A stretch of 64,000 nt of DNA from Lactiplantibacillus paraplantarum (GCF_003641145.1 NZ_CP032744.1:1488001-1552000), one strand, 5' to 3'; shown: positions 17,564-27,006, counted from the first letter of the stretch. Notes: generated by a model not told the origin, from the sequence alone. Made by a program: numbers and translations.

Positions 17564-19867
17564 TTATTGTTCTTCAGTGTTATTATTCGTATCAGCGGTC
17601 GGTGTTTCCGATGAAGCGGCCTCGGAACTTGCCTCAGAACTCGAACTAACTTCGGAGCTACTACTACTTTCGGCACTAGACTCAGAAGATGAGCTTTCTT
17701 CGCTACTTGAGGAGGAAGCGGCTTCCGAACTACTACTGCTACTTTCAGAACTGCTACTACTTGCTTCGGCACTAGTGCTAGAACTACGAGTGGTAGTTGA
17801 ACTTGAACTAGCTGAGCTCGATGTTCCTGATGAGGCCTCACTACTGGAGAAGAGGTGACCGACAACGTAAAGCTCTTCGATACCATTCTTTTTCGTTGTA
17901 CCGACGGAACTTGGTTTGGTCCAATCGGAATTTGGTGAGTACTGTTGCAGGTAATTCATCATTGCTCGGTAAATTTGTTGTGAAATTTTCTCGTTGGAGG
18001 TATCTAGGTAACCACCAGCTTCGGTGGACTTATCATAACCAGTCCAAACGGCGACCGAATAGTTCTTCGTGTAACCGGCCATCCATGAATCAACGACGGC
18101 ATCGGATGGTACTTTGTTTTTATACTGAGAAGCATAGTTGTCAGTACCAGTCTTACCAGCTTGATAAACACCACTGATTTTAGCAGTTGTTGCCGTCCCA
18201 GTAGCGCTGTTGATAACACCTTTGAGCATATCAGTAATCATGTACGCCGTCGATTTCTTCATAGCCCGCTTACCGGTACTGGTATATGAAGTTGTAACAC
18301 CTTCCGCAGTAGTAACTTTGCGGATATAGTACGGTTTGTGATAAACACCACCGTCGGCAAAGGCTGCATAGGCGCCGGCTACTTGTAAGGTAGAAACACC
18401 AGCACCGATCCCGTTAGCATAGTTCACGGTTTTGAGGTTCATTCCCAGGCCATTGGCAAAGGTTTTGGCACGGCTTTTACCAACAGTTTGTAAGGCGCGA
18501 ATTGCAGGAATATTTCTGGATTGAACCAGTGCTTCACGCATGGTCATATTGCCCAAGTAGTTATTGTCAAAGTCATGTACGGAAATATTAGTCCCGGGAT
18601 ACTTGTACTTCGTATCGGACAATGATTTGTAAGTTGGCCAATTTAAATATTCAATGGCCGGCCCATAATCGAGAATCGGTTTCATCGTTGATGCGTTTGA
18701 ACGTGATGTCCAGACAGCTCGGTTGGTCCCGTACGTGACATTACCGATCTTACGACCACCAATCATGGCTGAAACCTTGCCAGTGTAAGAATCAACCACC
18801 GACACCCCTAATTGGAAAGTCTGTTTCCCATTATTAGGATAGTTGACATATTGAGATGTGTTGGCAATGTCATAAAGCCGTTTCTGAGCGTCCATGTCAA
18901 TGTTCGTATAAACTTTCTCGCCATCGGTTAATTTATAACCCTTTTTGAGAAGGTCTTGACGGACTTCGTTCAGGTAAGCATCCAAGATTTTATTCGTCTT
19001 TTCATGCTTCGTCAGACTTGCGCGTCCCGAACTAGTTAAGCCCGTCTTGACACTGACTTTTTCAGCGGCAGTTTCTTGACTCTTGGTGATGACTTTGTTA
19101 TCGTACATCGCTTCCAGGACAAGATTACGGCGGCTAGTTGCGTATGATGGGTAAGTCGTTGGGTCGTAATAGGTTGGTGATTGCGGCATTCCTGCGAGCA
19201 ATGCGAGTTGACTAAGACTGAGATCTTTTAACGACTTACCGTAGTAGTACTTAGCGGCAGTCCCCATACCATAAATCCCGTTACCCATATAGACCTTATT
19301 AATGTAAAATTCCAGAATTTGGGATTTGCTGTAGTGCTTTTCAAGATTAAGCGCTAGCCAGGCTTCCTGTGCTTTAACTTTTAAGTTTCGATCCGAAGTG
19401 CTTGTGGAGAAGACAGCGAGTTTAACAAGTTGCATTGTCAAGGTACTCCCACCTTGCATTCCGAGTGAACTACCTTTTAAGTTACCAACAGCAGCCCCTA
19501 GAATCCGGTAATAATCGACCCCCTTATGTTTGTAGAAGCGGCGGTCTTCGATTGAGACGACCGCATTTTTTAAAGCGGTCGGGATATTGTTAGACTTAAC
19601 ATACTCCCGATTGTTAGACCCTAAAGTGGTCAAGTAATCGTCATTCTTGTCGTAAATCTTAACGGCGCTAGTATCAACAAGATTACTCTGTTTAATCGTC
19701 GGTGCCGTCTGGGCATAGTAGAAGAAAAGTCCTAAGCCGGCTAGTACCCCGATGACAAACAGCGCAGCTAAAGATAAAATAATCCGCCGGAACCAGTGTT
19801 TCTTCGGTGGTTTAGGCTGACTTTTTTTACGAGCAACCCGTGAATTCTGTTCATTGTTACCTGCCAT
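17564..19867 (-). CDS. pbp1A: Class A penicillin-binding protein 1A
   Basis: A 767-residue bifunctional peptidoglycan synthase. A cytoplasmic basic tail is followed by a membrane segment at about 29-52. The glycosyltransferase-51 domain shows VSIEDRRFYKHKG with catalytic Glu107 and GGSTLTMQLVK at 139-149. The transpeptidase has Ser393-Thr-Met-Lys396, Ser450-Arg-Asn452 and Lys572-Thr-Gly574. Residues 674-755 are a low-complexity Ser/Glu tail of unknown role. AAAGGAG precedes the ATG. It follows recU, a link conserved in Firmicutes (ponA-recU). Confidence 0.96.
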   Translation of the reverse strand: MAGNNEQNSRVARKKSQPKPPKKHWFRRIILSLAALFVIGVLAGLGLFFYYAQTAPTIKQSNLVDTSAVKIYDKNDDYLTTLGSNNREYVKSNNIPTALKNAVVSIEDRRFYKHKGVDYYRILGAAVGNLKGSSLGMQGGSTLTMQLVKLAVFSTSTSDRNLKVKAQEAWLALNLEKHYSKSQILEFYINKVYMGNGIYGMGTAAKYYYGKSLKDLSLSQLALLAGMPQSPTYYDPTTYPSYATSRRNLVLEAMYDNKVITKSQETAAEKVSVKTGLTSSGRASLTKHEKTNKILDAYLNEVRQDLLKKGYKLTDGEKVYTNIDMDAQKRLYDIANTSQYVNYPNNGKQTFQLGVSVVDSYTGKVSAMIGGRKIGNVTYGTNRAVWTSRSNASTMKPILDYGPAIEYLNWPTYKSLSDTKYKYPGTNISVHDFDNNYLGNMTMREALVQSRNIPAIRALQTVGKSRAKTFANGLGMNLKTVNYANGIGAGVSTLQVAGAYAAFADGGVYHKPYYIRKVTTAEGVTTSYTSTGKRAMKKSTAYMITDMLKGVINSATGTATTAKISGVYQAGKTGTDNYASQYKNKVPSDAVVDSWMAGYTKNYSVAVWTGYDKSTEAGGYLDTSNEKISQQIYRAMMNYLQQYSPNSDWTKPSSVGTTKKNGIEELYVVGHLFSSSEASSGTSSSASSSSTTTRSSSTSAEASSSSSESSSSSSEAASSSSSEESSSSESSAESSSSSEVSSSSEASSEAASSETPTADTNNNTEEQ

Positions 19868-19878
19868 GATGTTCTCCT

Positions 19879-20502
19879 TTAATGAATTGATGAGATCTCA
19901 TCAATAATATGATCAATTGCATCCAAGTAGGGAATGCGTGGATTGATTTGATAATGTAGCTCCACAGCTAAGTGTTCAATATCCGTCAGTGGAATTGATT
20001 TGCGGCCACCATCTCCTTGGTGGTCCCAATAAGTAAATAAGTCGCTAGCTGTCAACATAAATAGGCGCCCCAGAGTCGCAAACCGAATAATGACAAAACA
20101 AATTCCACTTTGAGCTAAGCATTGGCGCATATGCTTGATTTGGTGCTCATGAAAGTTCTTAAGTGGAAAGGCCGTTTTGTTCTTGGTCTCCTTGGCCTCA
20201 AAATCCAAATACTTGCCGCGATAAACACCGTTATAATCAGTAGTAGAAGCTTGTTTGAAATAAGCTTCACGAATTACAGCGGCGCTTCGTTTGGGATAAT
20301 CGACCTTAACGATCTGAATGGGCGTTGGCTTTTTATGAATAACTGCGATATCATTTTCAAGATAATAGGCGTTACTATCATTGATTTCTTGTTCCAAGCT
20401 CATCCCACGATCGCCAAAATTGACATTGGCAAATTTGGAAGCTTTCGATTTAGTTGGGCCGGGTTGGCGATAAACTTGACCGTTTGGATAGCGAATCGTC
20501 AC
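19879..20502 (-). CDS. recU: Holliday junction resolvase RecU
   Basis: A 207-residue protein resolving recombination intermediates. Seen: the N-terminal block QPGPTKSKASKFANVNFGDRGMSLEQEIN with the conserved FGDRGMSLE, and the endonuclease core YRGKYLDFEAKETKNK, whose Asp/Glu/Lys fit the PD-(D/E)XK-like site. The GTG at 20502 is chosen because AGGAGG lies 9 bases upstream; the frame extends to 20538 but the extension is unconserved. pbp1A starts 11 bases after its stop, so they are cotranscribed; ypsA is divergent. Confidence 0.95.
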   Translation of the reverse strand: MTIRYPNGQVYRQPGPTKSKASKFANVNFGDRGMSLEQEINDSNAYYLENDIAVIHKKPTPIQIVKVDYPKRSAAVIREAYFKQASTTDYNGVYRGKYLDFEAKETKNKTAFPLKNFHEHQIKHMRQCLAQSGICFVIIRFATLGRLFMLTASDLFTYWDHQGDGGRKSIPLTDIEHLAVELHYQINPRIPYLDAIDHIIDEISSIH

Positions 20503-20616
20503 ATTAATCAACCTCCTAATAATGTTACATTTTACCATTAACTAATGGGGAATGTGAAATATCTGTGAGTTTTTAACTGTTTTAGACCGATTTAGTGATA
20601 GAAAGGAGACTTTTTT

Positions 20617-21186
20617 ATGAGTCGGTTGTGGCTTAGTGGCTACCGGAGTTATGAGTTGAACGTCTTTGGTGATCAAGATGATAAACTAAAAGTTATTAAA
20701 TTTGCGTTAACTAATTACTTGACGACCCAGATTGAAGATGGCATGGACTGGCTAATCACGGGTGGTCAGCTAGGAATCGAACAATGGGCCGCTGAAGTGG
20801 GGTTGGTCCTTAAAAAAACGTATCCTGAATTGAAGGTGGCAATTATGCTACCATACGGTGAATTTGGTGGGCGTTGGAACGAAAATAATCAAGCTAAGTT
20901 GCAGACTCTATTAGCCCAGGTCGACTTTCACGCCCCCGTTAGTAAGCAGCCGTATGAAAATCCGCAACAATTAAAAAATTATCAAGAATTCATGGTAACG
21001 CATACGGATGCGGCGACCTTAGTGTATGATCCAGATAACCCTGGAAAACCAACATATGACTACGATTTGATTAAGAATTTTAGTGACACTCATCCGTACC
21101 CGTTAACCTTGATCGACTTCGATTGGTTACAGGAAAGTGCTAATGAATATGCAGAAAAACAGAATAATGGTTTTAATTTTGAATAA
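20617..21186 (+). CDS. ypsA: YpsA family protein (DUF1273, SLOG-like)
   Basis: A 189-residue protein. The start SRLWLSGYRSYELNVFGDQDDKL and the Rossmann-like glycine motif (LITGGQLGIEQWAAEVGL) match DUF1273, a SLOG-superfamily fold related to nucleotide-binding proteins. In Bacillus, YpsA affects cell division and is encoded just before gpsB, as here. Enzymatic activity is unknown. The ATG at 20617 follows AGAAAGGAGAC. It is divergent from recU. Confidence 0.92.
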   Translation: MSRLWLSGYRSYELNVFGDQDDKLKVIKFALTNYLTTQIEDGMDWLITGGQLGIEQWAAEVGLVLKKTYPELKVAIMLPYGEFGGRWNENNQAKLQTLLAQVDFHAPVSKQPYENPQQLKNYQEFMVTHTDAATLVYDPDNPGKPTYDYDLIKNFSDTHPYPLTLIDFDWLQESANEYAEKQNNGFNFE

Positions 21187-21190
21187 AGTC

Positions 21191-21199
21191 TGCTACAAT
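21191..21199 (+). promoter_or_regulatory. Extended -10 promoter of gpsB
   Basis: TGC TACAAT (TACAAT at 21194-21199) lies just after the ypsA stop and about 60 bases before the gpsB start. Confidence 0.5.
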
Positions 21200-21260
21200 G
21201 TTTTAAGTAATGCGGATGCCGAATGGGTATCGCGCGAATAACAATGAGGTGTTTTTAAAT

Positions 21261-21602
21261 ATGGCTAAACGTAATTTTACTCCCAAAGACATCCTTCAAA
21301 AAGAGTTTAAGCCAAAGATGCGGGGTTATGATCCTGCCGACGTGGATGGCTTTTTAGATAATGTCATTAAGGACTATGAGTCATTTACTAAAGATAACCA
21401 ACAACTTTCAGATGAAAACGAACGGTTGCGGGCCAAGGTTGACGAGCTTACTAAGCAAGTTGCTGTCGGCGCCACCAGTCCATCTTCACAACCGACTAGT
21501 ACGGTGACGAATATGGATATTCTGAAACGTTTGTCTAACTTGGAACGCCATGTTTTTGGTGCCCAATTAGATAATAATCAAAATGAATCACACCGTCTAT
21601 AA
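21261..21602 (+). CDS. gpsB: Cell-cycle protein GpsB
   Basis: A 113-residue adaptor coordinating septal and lateral wall synthesis through penicillin-binding proteins. The N-terminal DivIVA-like domain shows [35 protein letters not shown], then a coiled coil (about 38-65), a variable linker and a C-terminal trimerisation segment ending in RHVFGA. The start at ATG 21261 follows GAGGTG; the longer frame from 21210 is not conserved. It sits between ypsA and rnpB exactly as in Bacillus. Confidence 0.96.
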   Translation: MAKRNFTPKDILQKEFKPKMRGYDPADVDGFLDNVIKDYESFTKDNQQLSDENERLRAKVDELTKQVAVGATSPSSQPTSTVTNMDILKRLSNLERHVFGAQLDNNQNESHRL

Positions 21603-21610
21603 TTGTGATT

Positions 21611-22003
21611 CGATGTAAATTCTGGGTAATCGCGGTCGGCTGATGTCGGCTGAGGAAGGTCCATGCTCGCACAAGCTGCGATGCTTGTAGTGTTCGTGCT
21701 CGGTGAAAAAATAAGCCGGGGTACCGATTTATCGGTAACGGCGGGAAAAACGGCTAAGGTTTCGGCTATGCCCGAGTATCCCTGAAAAGTGCCACAGTGA
21801 CGATACTCAACTGGAAACGGTTGAGTTGGAACGCGGTAAACCCCACGAGCGGGCAACCCAAACTACGGTAGGGGCGCTTCACATAAGGAATTGAACTAAA
21901 TGTGGGGGGAGATTAGTAATCTCGAGATAGATGATTACCGCCTAGTTAACAGACCCTGTACTTTGACTAGGTACAAAACATGGCCTACAGGAATTTACAT
22001 TTA
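21611..22003 (+). ncRNA. rnpB: RNase P RNA, Bacillus (B) type
   Basis: The catalytic RNA of RNase P, which matures tRNA 5' ends. Conserved blocks are legible: GGGTAATCGC, GAGGAAGGTCCATGCTCGCAC, TAGTGTTCGTGC, AGTGCCACAGTGACG, GGAACGCGGTAAACCCC, CGAGCGGGCAACCCAA, GATAGATGATTACCGCC and ACAAAACATGGCCTACAG. The P1 arms are GATGTAAATTC (21612-21622) and GAATTTACAT (21991-22000), which set the ends within a few bases. The B-type layout fits Firmicutes. A rho-independent terminator follows. Located between gpsB and the ypsC-like methyltransferase, as in Bacillus. Confidence 0.97.
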
Positions 22004-22011
22004 GACAGGAG

Positions 22012-22047
22012 ACTGGGACAAAAGTTCGCTTTTGTTCCAGTTTTTTT
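22012..22047 (+). terminator. Terminator of rnpB
   Basis: ACTGGGACAAAAG pairs with CTTTTGTTCCAGT around a TTCG tetraloop, followed by seven T. Confidence 0.95.
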
Positions 22048-22163
22048 ATTCGATCAGTTAGCAAACTAGCAACTTATGCTAAACTAGGTGAGGAAGCCAG
22101 TTTAGTGGGAAATAACTTAATCAACAAGAGATGTCTGAATAACAGACATCGCAGGAGGAAACT

Positions 22164-23309
22164 ATGCAAGAATTTAGACTAATTGCCACCGCCGCTAGTG
22201 GGATTGAAGCGTTAGTGGGCCGCGAGTTACGAGATTTGGGTTACCAAGTCCAAACCGAAAATGGCCGAGTACGCTTTAACGGAACGATCAAAGACATTTT
22301 GCGGACCAACTTATGGTTACGGACAGCTGACCGTATCAAGATCATTGTCGGTGAATTTAACGCTTATACGTTCGATGAACTGTTTGAAAAGACTTTGGCT
22401 TTACCATGGGACCAGTTATTGCCGATGGATGCCGAATTTCCAGTGGAAGGTAAGTCACGCAATTCTAAGCTCCACAGTGTCCCAGACGTTCAATCAATCG
22501 TAAAAAAGGCGATTGTGAACCAGTTAGCAGACACGTACCATCGTAACGGGCATTTGCCAGAAACGGGTGCGCTATTCCCGTTAGAAGTGGCAATCAACAA
22601 GGATCACGTCTTGTTAACGTTAGACACGACTGGCTCAAGCTTGTTCAAGCGAGGTTATCGGGTCGAAAAAGGAGGCGCACCGTTAAAAGAGAATATGGCC
22701 GCAGCCTTAGTCATGCTAGCTAAGTGGTATCCAGATAACCCATTTGTTGATCCCGTGTGTGGTTCAGGGACCATTCCAATCGAAGCGGCATTATTGGCAC
22801 GTAACATTGCGCCCGGTTTCAACCGCGCGTTTGCGTGTGAAAAATGGGACTGGGTGCCCGCTGGACTTAGCCAGCAGCTTCGGGACGAAGCGGATAGTTT
22901 AGCCGATTACGATACTGAACTAGATATTAGCGGGTATGATATTGACGGCAAGATGATCGATATTGCTAAGTTGAATGCACGTGAGGCGGGGCTGCTTCAC
23001 GATATCAACTTTAAGCAATTGGCCGTTAAGGACTTTACAACTGATAAGATCAACGGGGTCCTAGTCGCTAACCCGCCATATGGGGAACGGTTAAGCGACC
23101 GGGATAGTGTTCGGATTCTCTACCGGCAGATGGGCCAGGTCTATAGTAAGTTGCCGAGTTGGAGTAAGTATATCCTAACGAGCGATTTAGAGTTTGAAGA
23201 CTTTTACGGGCAAAAAGCCACGAAACGGCGTAAACTCTATAACGGCGCCTTACGGACGGACTATTTCCAATACTGGGGTAAGCGAATTCGGCCAGCCCGG
23301 ACGGAATAA
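22164..23309 (+). CDS. rlmL: THUMP-domain class I RNA methyltransferase (YpsC/RlmL-like)
   Basis: A 381-residue protein. The N-terminal THUMP domain covers about 45-165 (IKIIVGEFNAYTFDELF). The SAM-binding core has DPVCGSGTIPIEAAL near residue 195, and the methyl-acceptor motif NPPYGERL near 305 indicates an N-methyltransferase. The family (YpsC, or the N2-guanine 23S rRNA enzymes) modifies rRNA; the exact position is inferred. AGGAGG lies 7 bases before the ATG. It follows rnpB, as in Bacillus. Confidence 0.9.
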   Translation: MQEFRLIATAASGIEALVGRELRDLGYQVQTENGRVRFNGTIKDILRTNLWLRTADRIKIIVGEFNAYTFDELFEKTLALPWDQLLPMDAEFPVEGKSRNSKLHSVPDVQSIVKKAIVNQLADTYHRNGHLPETGALFPLEVAINKDHVLLTLDTTGSSLFKRGYRVEKGGAPLKENMAAALVMLAKWYPDNPFVDPVCGSGTIPIEAALLARNIAPGFNRAFACEKWDWVPAGLSQQLRDEADSLADYDTELDISGYDIDGKMIDIAKLNAREAGLLHDINFKQLAVKDFTTDKINGVLVANPPYGERLSDRDSVRILYRQMGQVYSKLPSWSKYILTSDLEFEDFYGQKATKRRKLYNGALRTDYFQYWGKRIRPARTE

Positions 23310-23410
23310 ATAAGTCACGCTCGTTGTCATAATTCATTTTGAACATAATGATAGCTAAATCTGATTAGAACGGTATATCATACTCATTCAGCTAGTGTGG
23401 GTCTGAATAA

Positions 23411-23569
23411 ATGATTATGGAGTGGAAAAATAAAAGATTAGCAACTACTGGCGGGGTGGTTATTAGCATTCACTTCATTAGGATTTTTTATGACAATGAT
23501 GGATTCAATGATTGTGACAACGGCATCAACAGCCATCAAAGCTAGTGACCATCCAGCGTGTATTTGATG
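23411..23569 (+). pseudogene. Remnant of an EmrB/QacA-type MFS drug exporter
   Basis: Starting at the ATG near 23411 the frame reads MIMEWKNKRLA and then loses register. Shifting the frame gives LLAGWLLAFTSLGFFMTMMDSMIVTTASTAI, which resembles the first transmembrane helix and motif of 14-segment DHA2 exporters, before a stop at 23567-23569. Only about 50 codons survive and nothing else of the transporter follows. It is a truncated, frameshifted remnant. The family call is by eye. Confidence 0.6.
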
Positions 23570-23596
23570 ATAGTTGATACTCAATATGGGACACTT

Positions 23597-23642
23597 AAAA
23601 GTGGGTATTTAATCGGATTTGTCGATTAAATACCCATTTTTA
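23597..23642. terminator. Bidirectional terminator-like hairpin
   Basis: TGGGTATTTAATCG pairs perfectly with CGATTAAATACCCA around a 7-base loop, with A-rich and T-rich flanks on the two sides. It serves the hydrolase on the minus strand and terminates any readthrough from the exporter remnant. Confidence 0.85.
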
Positions 23643-23695
23643 AGCTGATAACGATGACAAGTTAGGCAGTTGATTGTGATTATCAGATTAAACGA

Positions 23696-24448
23696 CTAAT
23701 TTAGATAATAATCAAAAAAATTAGCAATTTTATTCATCAATGGCACCTTAACTAAGTGTGTGGCCCGATAACCTGTGATAAAGGCCACTTGTTCAGCGTA
23801 AGATGCCGTATGAACACGATCAAAGAAATCACGCGCTTGTGTGTAGGGAATCCGTTCGTCCTCAGTGCCGTGCCAAAATAAGATGGGACGATGGTCGATT
23901 GTTTCTGGTTGCATATTGAGATCATAGTGGTCCAGCCAACTGGTCAGTAGAGCTAAGTCATCTGGAATGTACAGATGGTGAGCAGTCGCATGCTGGCGAA
24001 CTAACTGGGCATATGCGTTAAGATTAGGTGTTCCCATGATAATCGTGGCGGCTTTGATTTCGGGATGGTGCGTCAATAAAGCACTCGTTGTCATACCGCC
24101 CATCGAGTAGCCACCAACACCAATCTGCTGATTTAAGATTAGCCCTTTTTGTTGATAGTGGTCGATAATTGCATCGAATTCCGCCAGGTTTCCTTGGATA
24201 CTATTCCAAAAAGTAAAGGAGGGAATCTGACTGACGGTCTGATGACGTTCTCCATGATTAATAGCATCGGGAAGTGCGACGCGCAAATTTTTGCGGGCCA
24301 GTTTGCGAGCTTGGGTCAAGACGAGTTCTTTGTTGGATTGCCAACCGTGATAAAAGACAACTAGCGGCAAGGGTTGACTTGAATGCTTAGCAGCTGTAAC
24401 TTCCAATATAGGGATATCTTGGAGATATTGTTTAGTAACATTGATCAT
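23696..24448 (-). CDS. Alpha/beta hydrolase, YitV-like esterase/peptidase family
   Basis: A 250-residue serine hydrolase. The nucleophile elbow is GYSMGG near residue 117, the likely acid is in HGTEDERIPY near 202 and the His in YRATHLVKV near 231. YHGWQSNKELVLTQARKLA near the start gives the oxyanion-hole strand and resembles Bacillus YitV/YtaP-type dienelactone-hydrolase relatives. Substrate unknown. No signal peptide, so probably cytosolic. Monocistronic between the hairpin at 23597 and a 221-base upstream gap. Confidence 0.85.
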   Translation of the reverse strand: MINVTKQYLQDIPILEVTAAKHSSQPLPLVVFYHGWQSNKELVLTQARKLARKNLRVALPDAINHGERHQTVSQIPSFTFWNSIQGNLAEFDAIIDHYQQKGLILNQQIGVGGYSMGGMTTSALLTHHPEIKAATIIMGTPNLNAYAQLVRQHATAHHLYIPDDLALLTSWLDHYDLNMQPETIDHRPILFWHGTEDERIPYTQARDFFDRVHTASYAEQVAFITGYRATHLVKVPLMNKIANFFDYYLN

Positions 24449-24669
24449 GATTTTAGACTCACTTTATTAATATTTTCATCAAATTAACTGTGACAGAAGT
24501 CGTTGCTGAATACAACTAATAGATCTGGAAACTTAATTTTAAACTATGATTAAGATGATAATATCGCAAAGTGAGGGCGATGCTAGACGACTTCTGAATG
24601 CTATCTGGTCCATGCTAATAATAATTAGTATAGTATGAAAATAGTGTCAATAACTGGGAAGGCGAACAA

Positions 24670-25077
24670 ATGACGGAAATTAATCTGGAATTAACACAGG
24701 CGCGGCAATTAAAAATTCAGCAATATTTTAAGATGTGGGTGACGCGCAACTTTGAAGCACTACCGATGATTTTTGCGGTCGATTGTTATTACCAAGAATG
24801 CTATGGACCAGCATATTTGTCATTAGCAGAAATTCAGGCTTGGATCGAACACCAATTAACTATTCAGCGGGTCACAACGTGGTCGATTCAGCGGTTGTGG
24901 TCAGCGACTGATAAGATGATTTTTGTTCAGTGGACTTTTACGGCAGTTACGGAGCAAGTAACCCAATTTGATGGTCTGTCGGCAGTTCATTTCAACTCTG
25001 CAGGATATATTGATGATTTACGGGAGTATCAAACGACAACCAAGCATCATTATCCCTACCATGAACTTAATGATTAA
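24670..25077 (+). CDS. SnoaL/NTF2-like small protein
   Basis: A 135-residue protein with the cone-like NTF2/SnoaL-type pattern: a first helix (QYFKMWVTRNFEALPMIFAVD), then YYQECYGPAYLSLAEIQAWIEHQ and several beta strands ending in VHFNSAGYIDDLREYQT. The fold covers isomerases, hydrolases and ligand binders, and no function can be assigned. GGGAAGG lies before the ATG. Alone between a hydrolase and an S66 gene; a terminator-like hairpin follows at 25150-25189. Confidence 0.82.
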   Translation: MTEINLELTQARQLKIQQYFKMWVTRNFEALPMIFAVDCYYQECYGPAYLSLAEIQAWIEHQLTIQRVTTWSIQRLWSATDKMIFVQWTFTAVTEQVTQFDGLSAVHFNSAGYIDDLREYQTTTKHHYPYHELND

Positions 25078-25149
25078 AATGCGGTCTGAACGGTGGCCAA
25101 CAATACTTGGCGAATTGAAATTGAAGTGTGGCGGCAATAAAGTTAATGG

Positions 25150-25189
25150 GCTACTTAATCGGGTTAAAAACGATCAAGTGGCTTTTTTT
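25150..25189 (+). terminator. Terminator after the SnoaL-like gene
   Basis: GCTACTTAATCG (25150-25161) pairs with CGATCAAGTGGC (25171-25182; two wobble pairs), then seven T. Confidence 0.75.
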
Positions 25190-25294
25190 AGTAGTGGCTA
25201 ATTATCTGAATTAAGCGAAAAATTGATGGTGAGTATTCAAAAAGTTAAAGATTGATGATAAAATTAATTTCAAATAAAAATTGGAGATGGTCAA

Positions 25295-26374
25295 ATGTTA
25301 AAACCGGCTCCATTGCATCAAGGAGATCATGTCGCCGTGGTCAGTCTTTCAAGTGGCACTCTCGGCGAAGCTGCGCGGCGACATCAGTTGAACCAAGGTT
25401 TAAAGCGGCTGCAACAACTGGGACTTGTCCCAGTAATGATGCCCAATACGTTAAAAGGCCGGGCTGTCTTAAAACAACACCCAGAACTGCGAGCTGCTGA
25501 TTTAAAGCAGGCTTTTTTAGACCCTAACATTCGTGGGATCATTGCAGCAATCGGTGGAGATGATACTTACCGGACGTTACCATTTTTGATGAGCGATCTC
25601 GAATTTAAGACGGCCGTTCGTCAATCGCCGAAGCTTTTTACGGGTTTTTCGGACACGACAGTTAACCATTTGATGTTTTATCAGCTTGGCTTACAAACTT
25701 TTTATGGTCCCAATTTTTTAAGTGATCTAGCTGAACTGGGACCGACGATGTTGCCGTATACTGCTGATACTTGGCAACGCTACTTTGAAGTTTCCCAACA
25801 GATGGTTATCAATAGTAGTCCTGTGTGGTATGACGAACGCACAGATTTCAGTGAGGCAGCCTTAGAGACCTCACGGGTGCGTCACGTTGAAGCCTACCAT
25901 TACGAAGTGCTACGTGGTCACGGTGTGGTACAAGGACAGTTGCTAGGCGGTTGTTTGGATAGTTTCTATGATCTGTTGACTACGACTCGTTATCCCGATG
26001 AACAACAAGTTGCCGCGCAGTTTAATTTGATACCACGAGCAACTGCTTGGCGGGGGAAAATCTTGTTCATTGAAACTAGCGATGAACAACCTCGGCCTGA
26101 TTTATTTAGGCGCATGCTCCAGCGAATCCGTCAAGCCAAGATCTTGACTAACGTTGTCGCTGTCATTGTTGGCAAGCCACAGAATGAACATTATTATCAG
26201 GAGTATCGAAACATCCTGATTGATGAGACAACCGACTTGAATTTACCAATTCTCTACAATGTTAATTTTGGTCACGCTTTTCCTCGAACAGCACTACCAT
26301 ATGGCGCCCAAGCGGCTGTTGATTTTGATCAGGCGACTTTGAAGGTTTTAGAACCGTGGTTTAATACCCATTGA
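25295..26374 (+). CDS. S66-family LD-carboxypeptidase-like protein (MccF type), first copy
   Basis: A 359-residue protein. The start GDHVAVVSLSSGTLG, the central AAIGGDDTYRTLPFL and the nucleophile segment FTGFSDTTVNHLMFY with Ser near residue 115 match peptidase S66. The C-terminal half carries the expected catalytic Glu (LFIETSDEQPR) and His (NVNFGHAFPR). Members are LD-carboxypeptidases of peptidoglycan recycling or microcin C immunity peptidases (MccF). This longer form is more MccF-like. The ATG follows GGAGATGG. A GNAT gene overlaps its frame end closely. A second S66 gene lies at 28554. Confidence 0.88.
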   Translation: MLKPAPLHQGDHVAVVSLSSGTLGEAARRHQLNQGLKRLQQLGLVPVMMPNTLKGRAVLKQHPELRAADLKQAFLDPNIRGIIAAIGGDDTYRTLPFLMSDLEFKTAVRQSPKLFTGFSDTTVNHLMFYQLGLQTFYGPNFLSDLAELGPTMLPYTADTWQRYFEVSQQMVINSSPVWYDERTDFSEAALETSRVRHVEAYHYEVLRGHGVVQGQLLGGCLDSFYDLLTTTRYPDEQQVAAQFNLIPRATAWRGKILFIETSDEQPRPDLFRRMLQRIRQAKILTNVVAVIVGKPQNEHYYQEYRNILIDETTDLNLPILYNVNFGHAFPRTALPYGAQAAVDFDQATLKVLEPWFNTH

Positions 26375-26418
26375 TCAGCCATCGACCATTGGGCACGTTC
26401 TTTGAAAGGAGTGGTAAT

Positions 26419-26907
26419 ATGAAATTGCAAATTAGACGCTTTCAAGTGACAGATGCACCGGCCGCTGCTGCCATGATTGCTCACACTTTATTGACCAGTA
26501 ATCGAGCAGACTATTCTGAAGAATACTTGTATCAGTTAATAAATCAGTTGACACCGACTTGGTTATGCCAAAAAGCGGCAATGACGCATTTTTATGTCGG
26601 CTATTGTCAACATCAGTTAGTCGCAACGGGGGCGATTGGTTCATATTGGGGACGCCCCGGTGAATACAGTCTATTCACGATTTTTGTTGATCCGGGAATT
26701 CAGGGAATGGGTGGCGGTCGGCAGATCATCCAGACGCTTGAACAGGACCCCTATTTCGGGCGAGCACACCGTGTTGAAATTCCAGCGTCCGTGACTGCCC
26801 GTAAATTTTACCAGCATTTCGGGTATCAGCTTAAGCCTGGAGAAACGTATCCGGATGATGAAGGACTTTATCGTTTAGAAAAGTTTCCGCATGAATCGTT
26901 AGGTTAG
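26419..26907 (+). CDS. GNAT family acetyltransferase
   Basis: A 162-residue N-acetyltransferase fold. The acetyl-CoA loop reads VDPGIQGMGGGRQIIQTLE near residue 95, matching R/Q-x-x-G-x-G/A. The C-terminal ARKFYQHFGYQL is the typical GNAT motif B. Acceptor unknown. ATG 26419 follows AAAGGAGTGG; the longer frame begins inside the preceding S66 stop region. It starts 45 bases after the S66 gene and may share its transcript. Confidence 0.88.
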   Translation: MKLQIRRFQVTDAPAAAAMIAHTLLTSNRADYSEEYLYQLINQLTPTWLCQKAAMTHFYVGYCQHQLVATGAIGSYWGRPGEYSLFTIFVDPGIQGMGGGRQIIQTLEQDPYFGRAHRVEIPASVTARKFYQHFGYQLKPGETYPDDEGLYRLEKFPHESLG

Positions 26908-26932
26908 TAAATCGCACTTTCCAGTGTTAGTT

Positions 26933-26938
26933 TATAAT
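26933..26938 (+). promoter_or_regulatory. -10 box before the GH25 lysozyme gene
   Basis: TATAAT at 26933-26938 lies within the small palindrome GTTTATAATGTAAAC (26930-26944; GTTTA/TAAAC arms). No convincing -35 is visible. Confidence 0.4.
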
Positions 26939-27006
26939 GTAAACAAATCGTAAAACGACTGCAATCAGTTTGAAAACTTATCTGCACATTTTATCGGTAG
27001 GATAAG

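Noticed and set aside
17577..17858. Plus-strand frame over the pbp1A tail
   Set aside because: It is the antisense image of a Ser/Glu low-complexity tail and has no ribosome binding site.
21578..21856. Minus-strand frame of 92 codons over rnpB
   Set aside because: It lies entirely across the conserved RNase P RNA.
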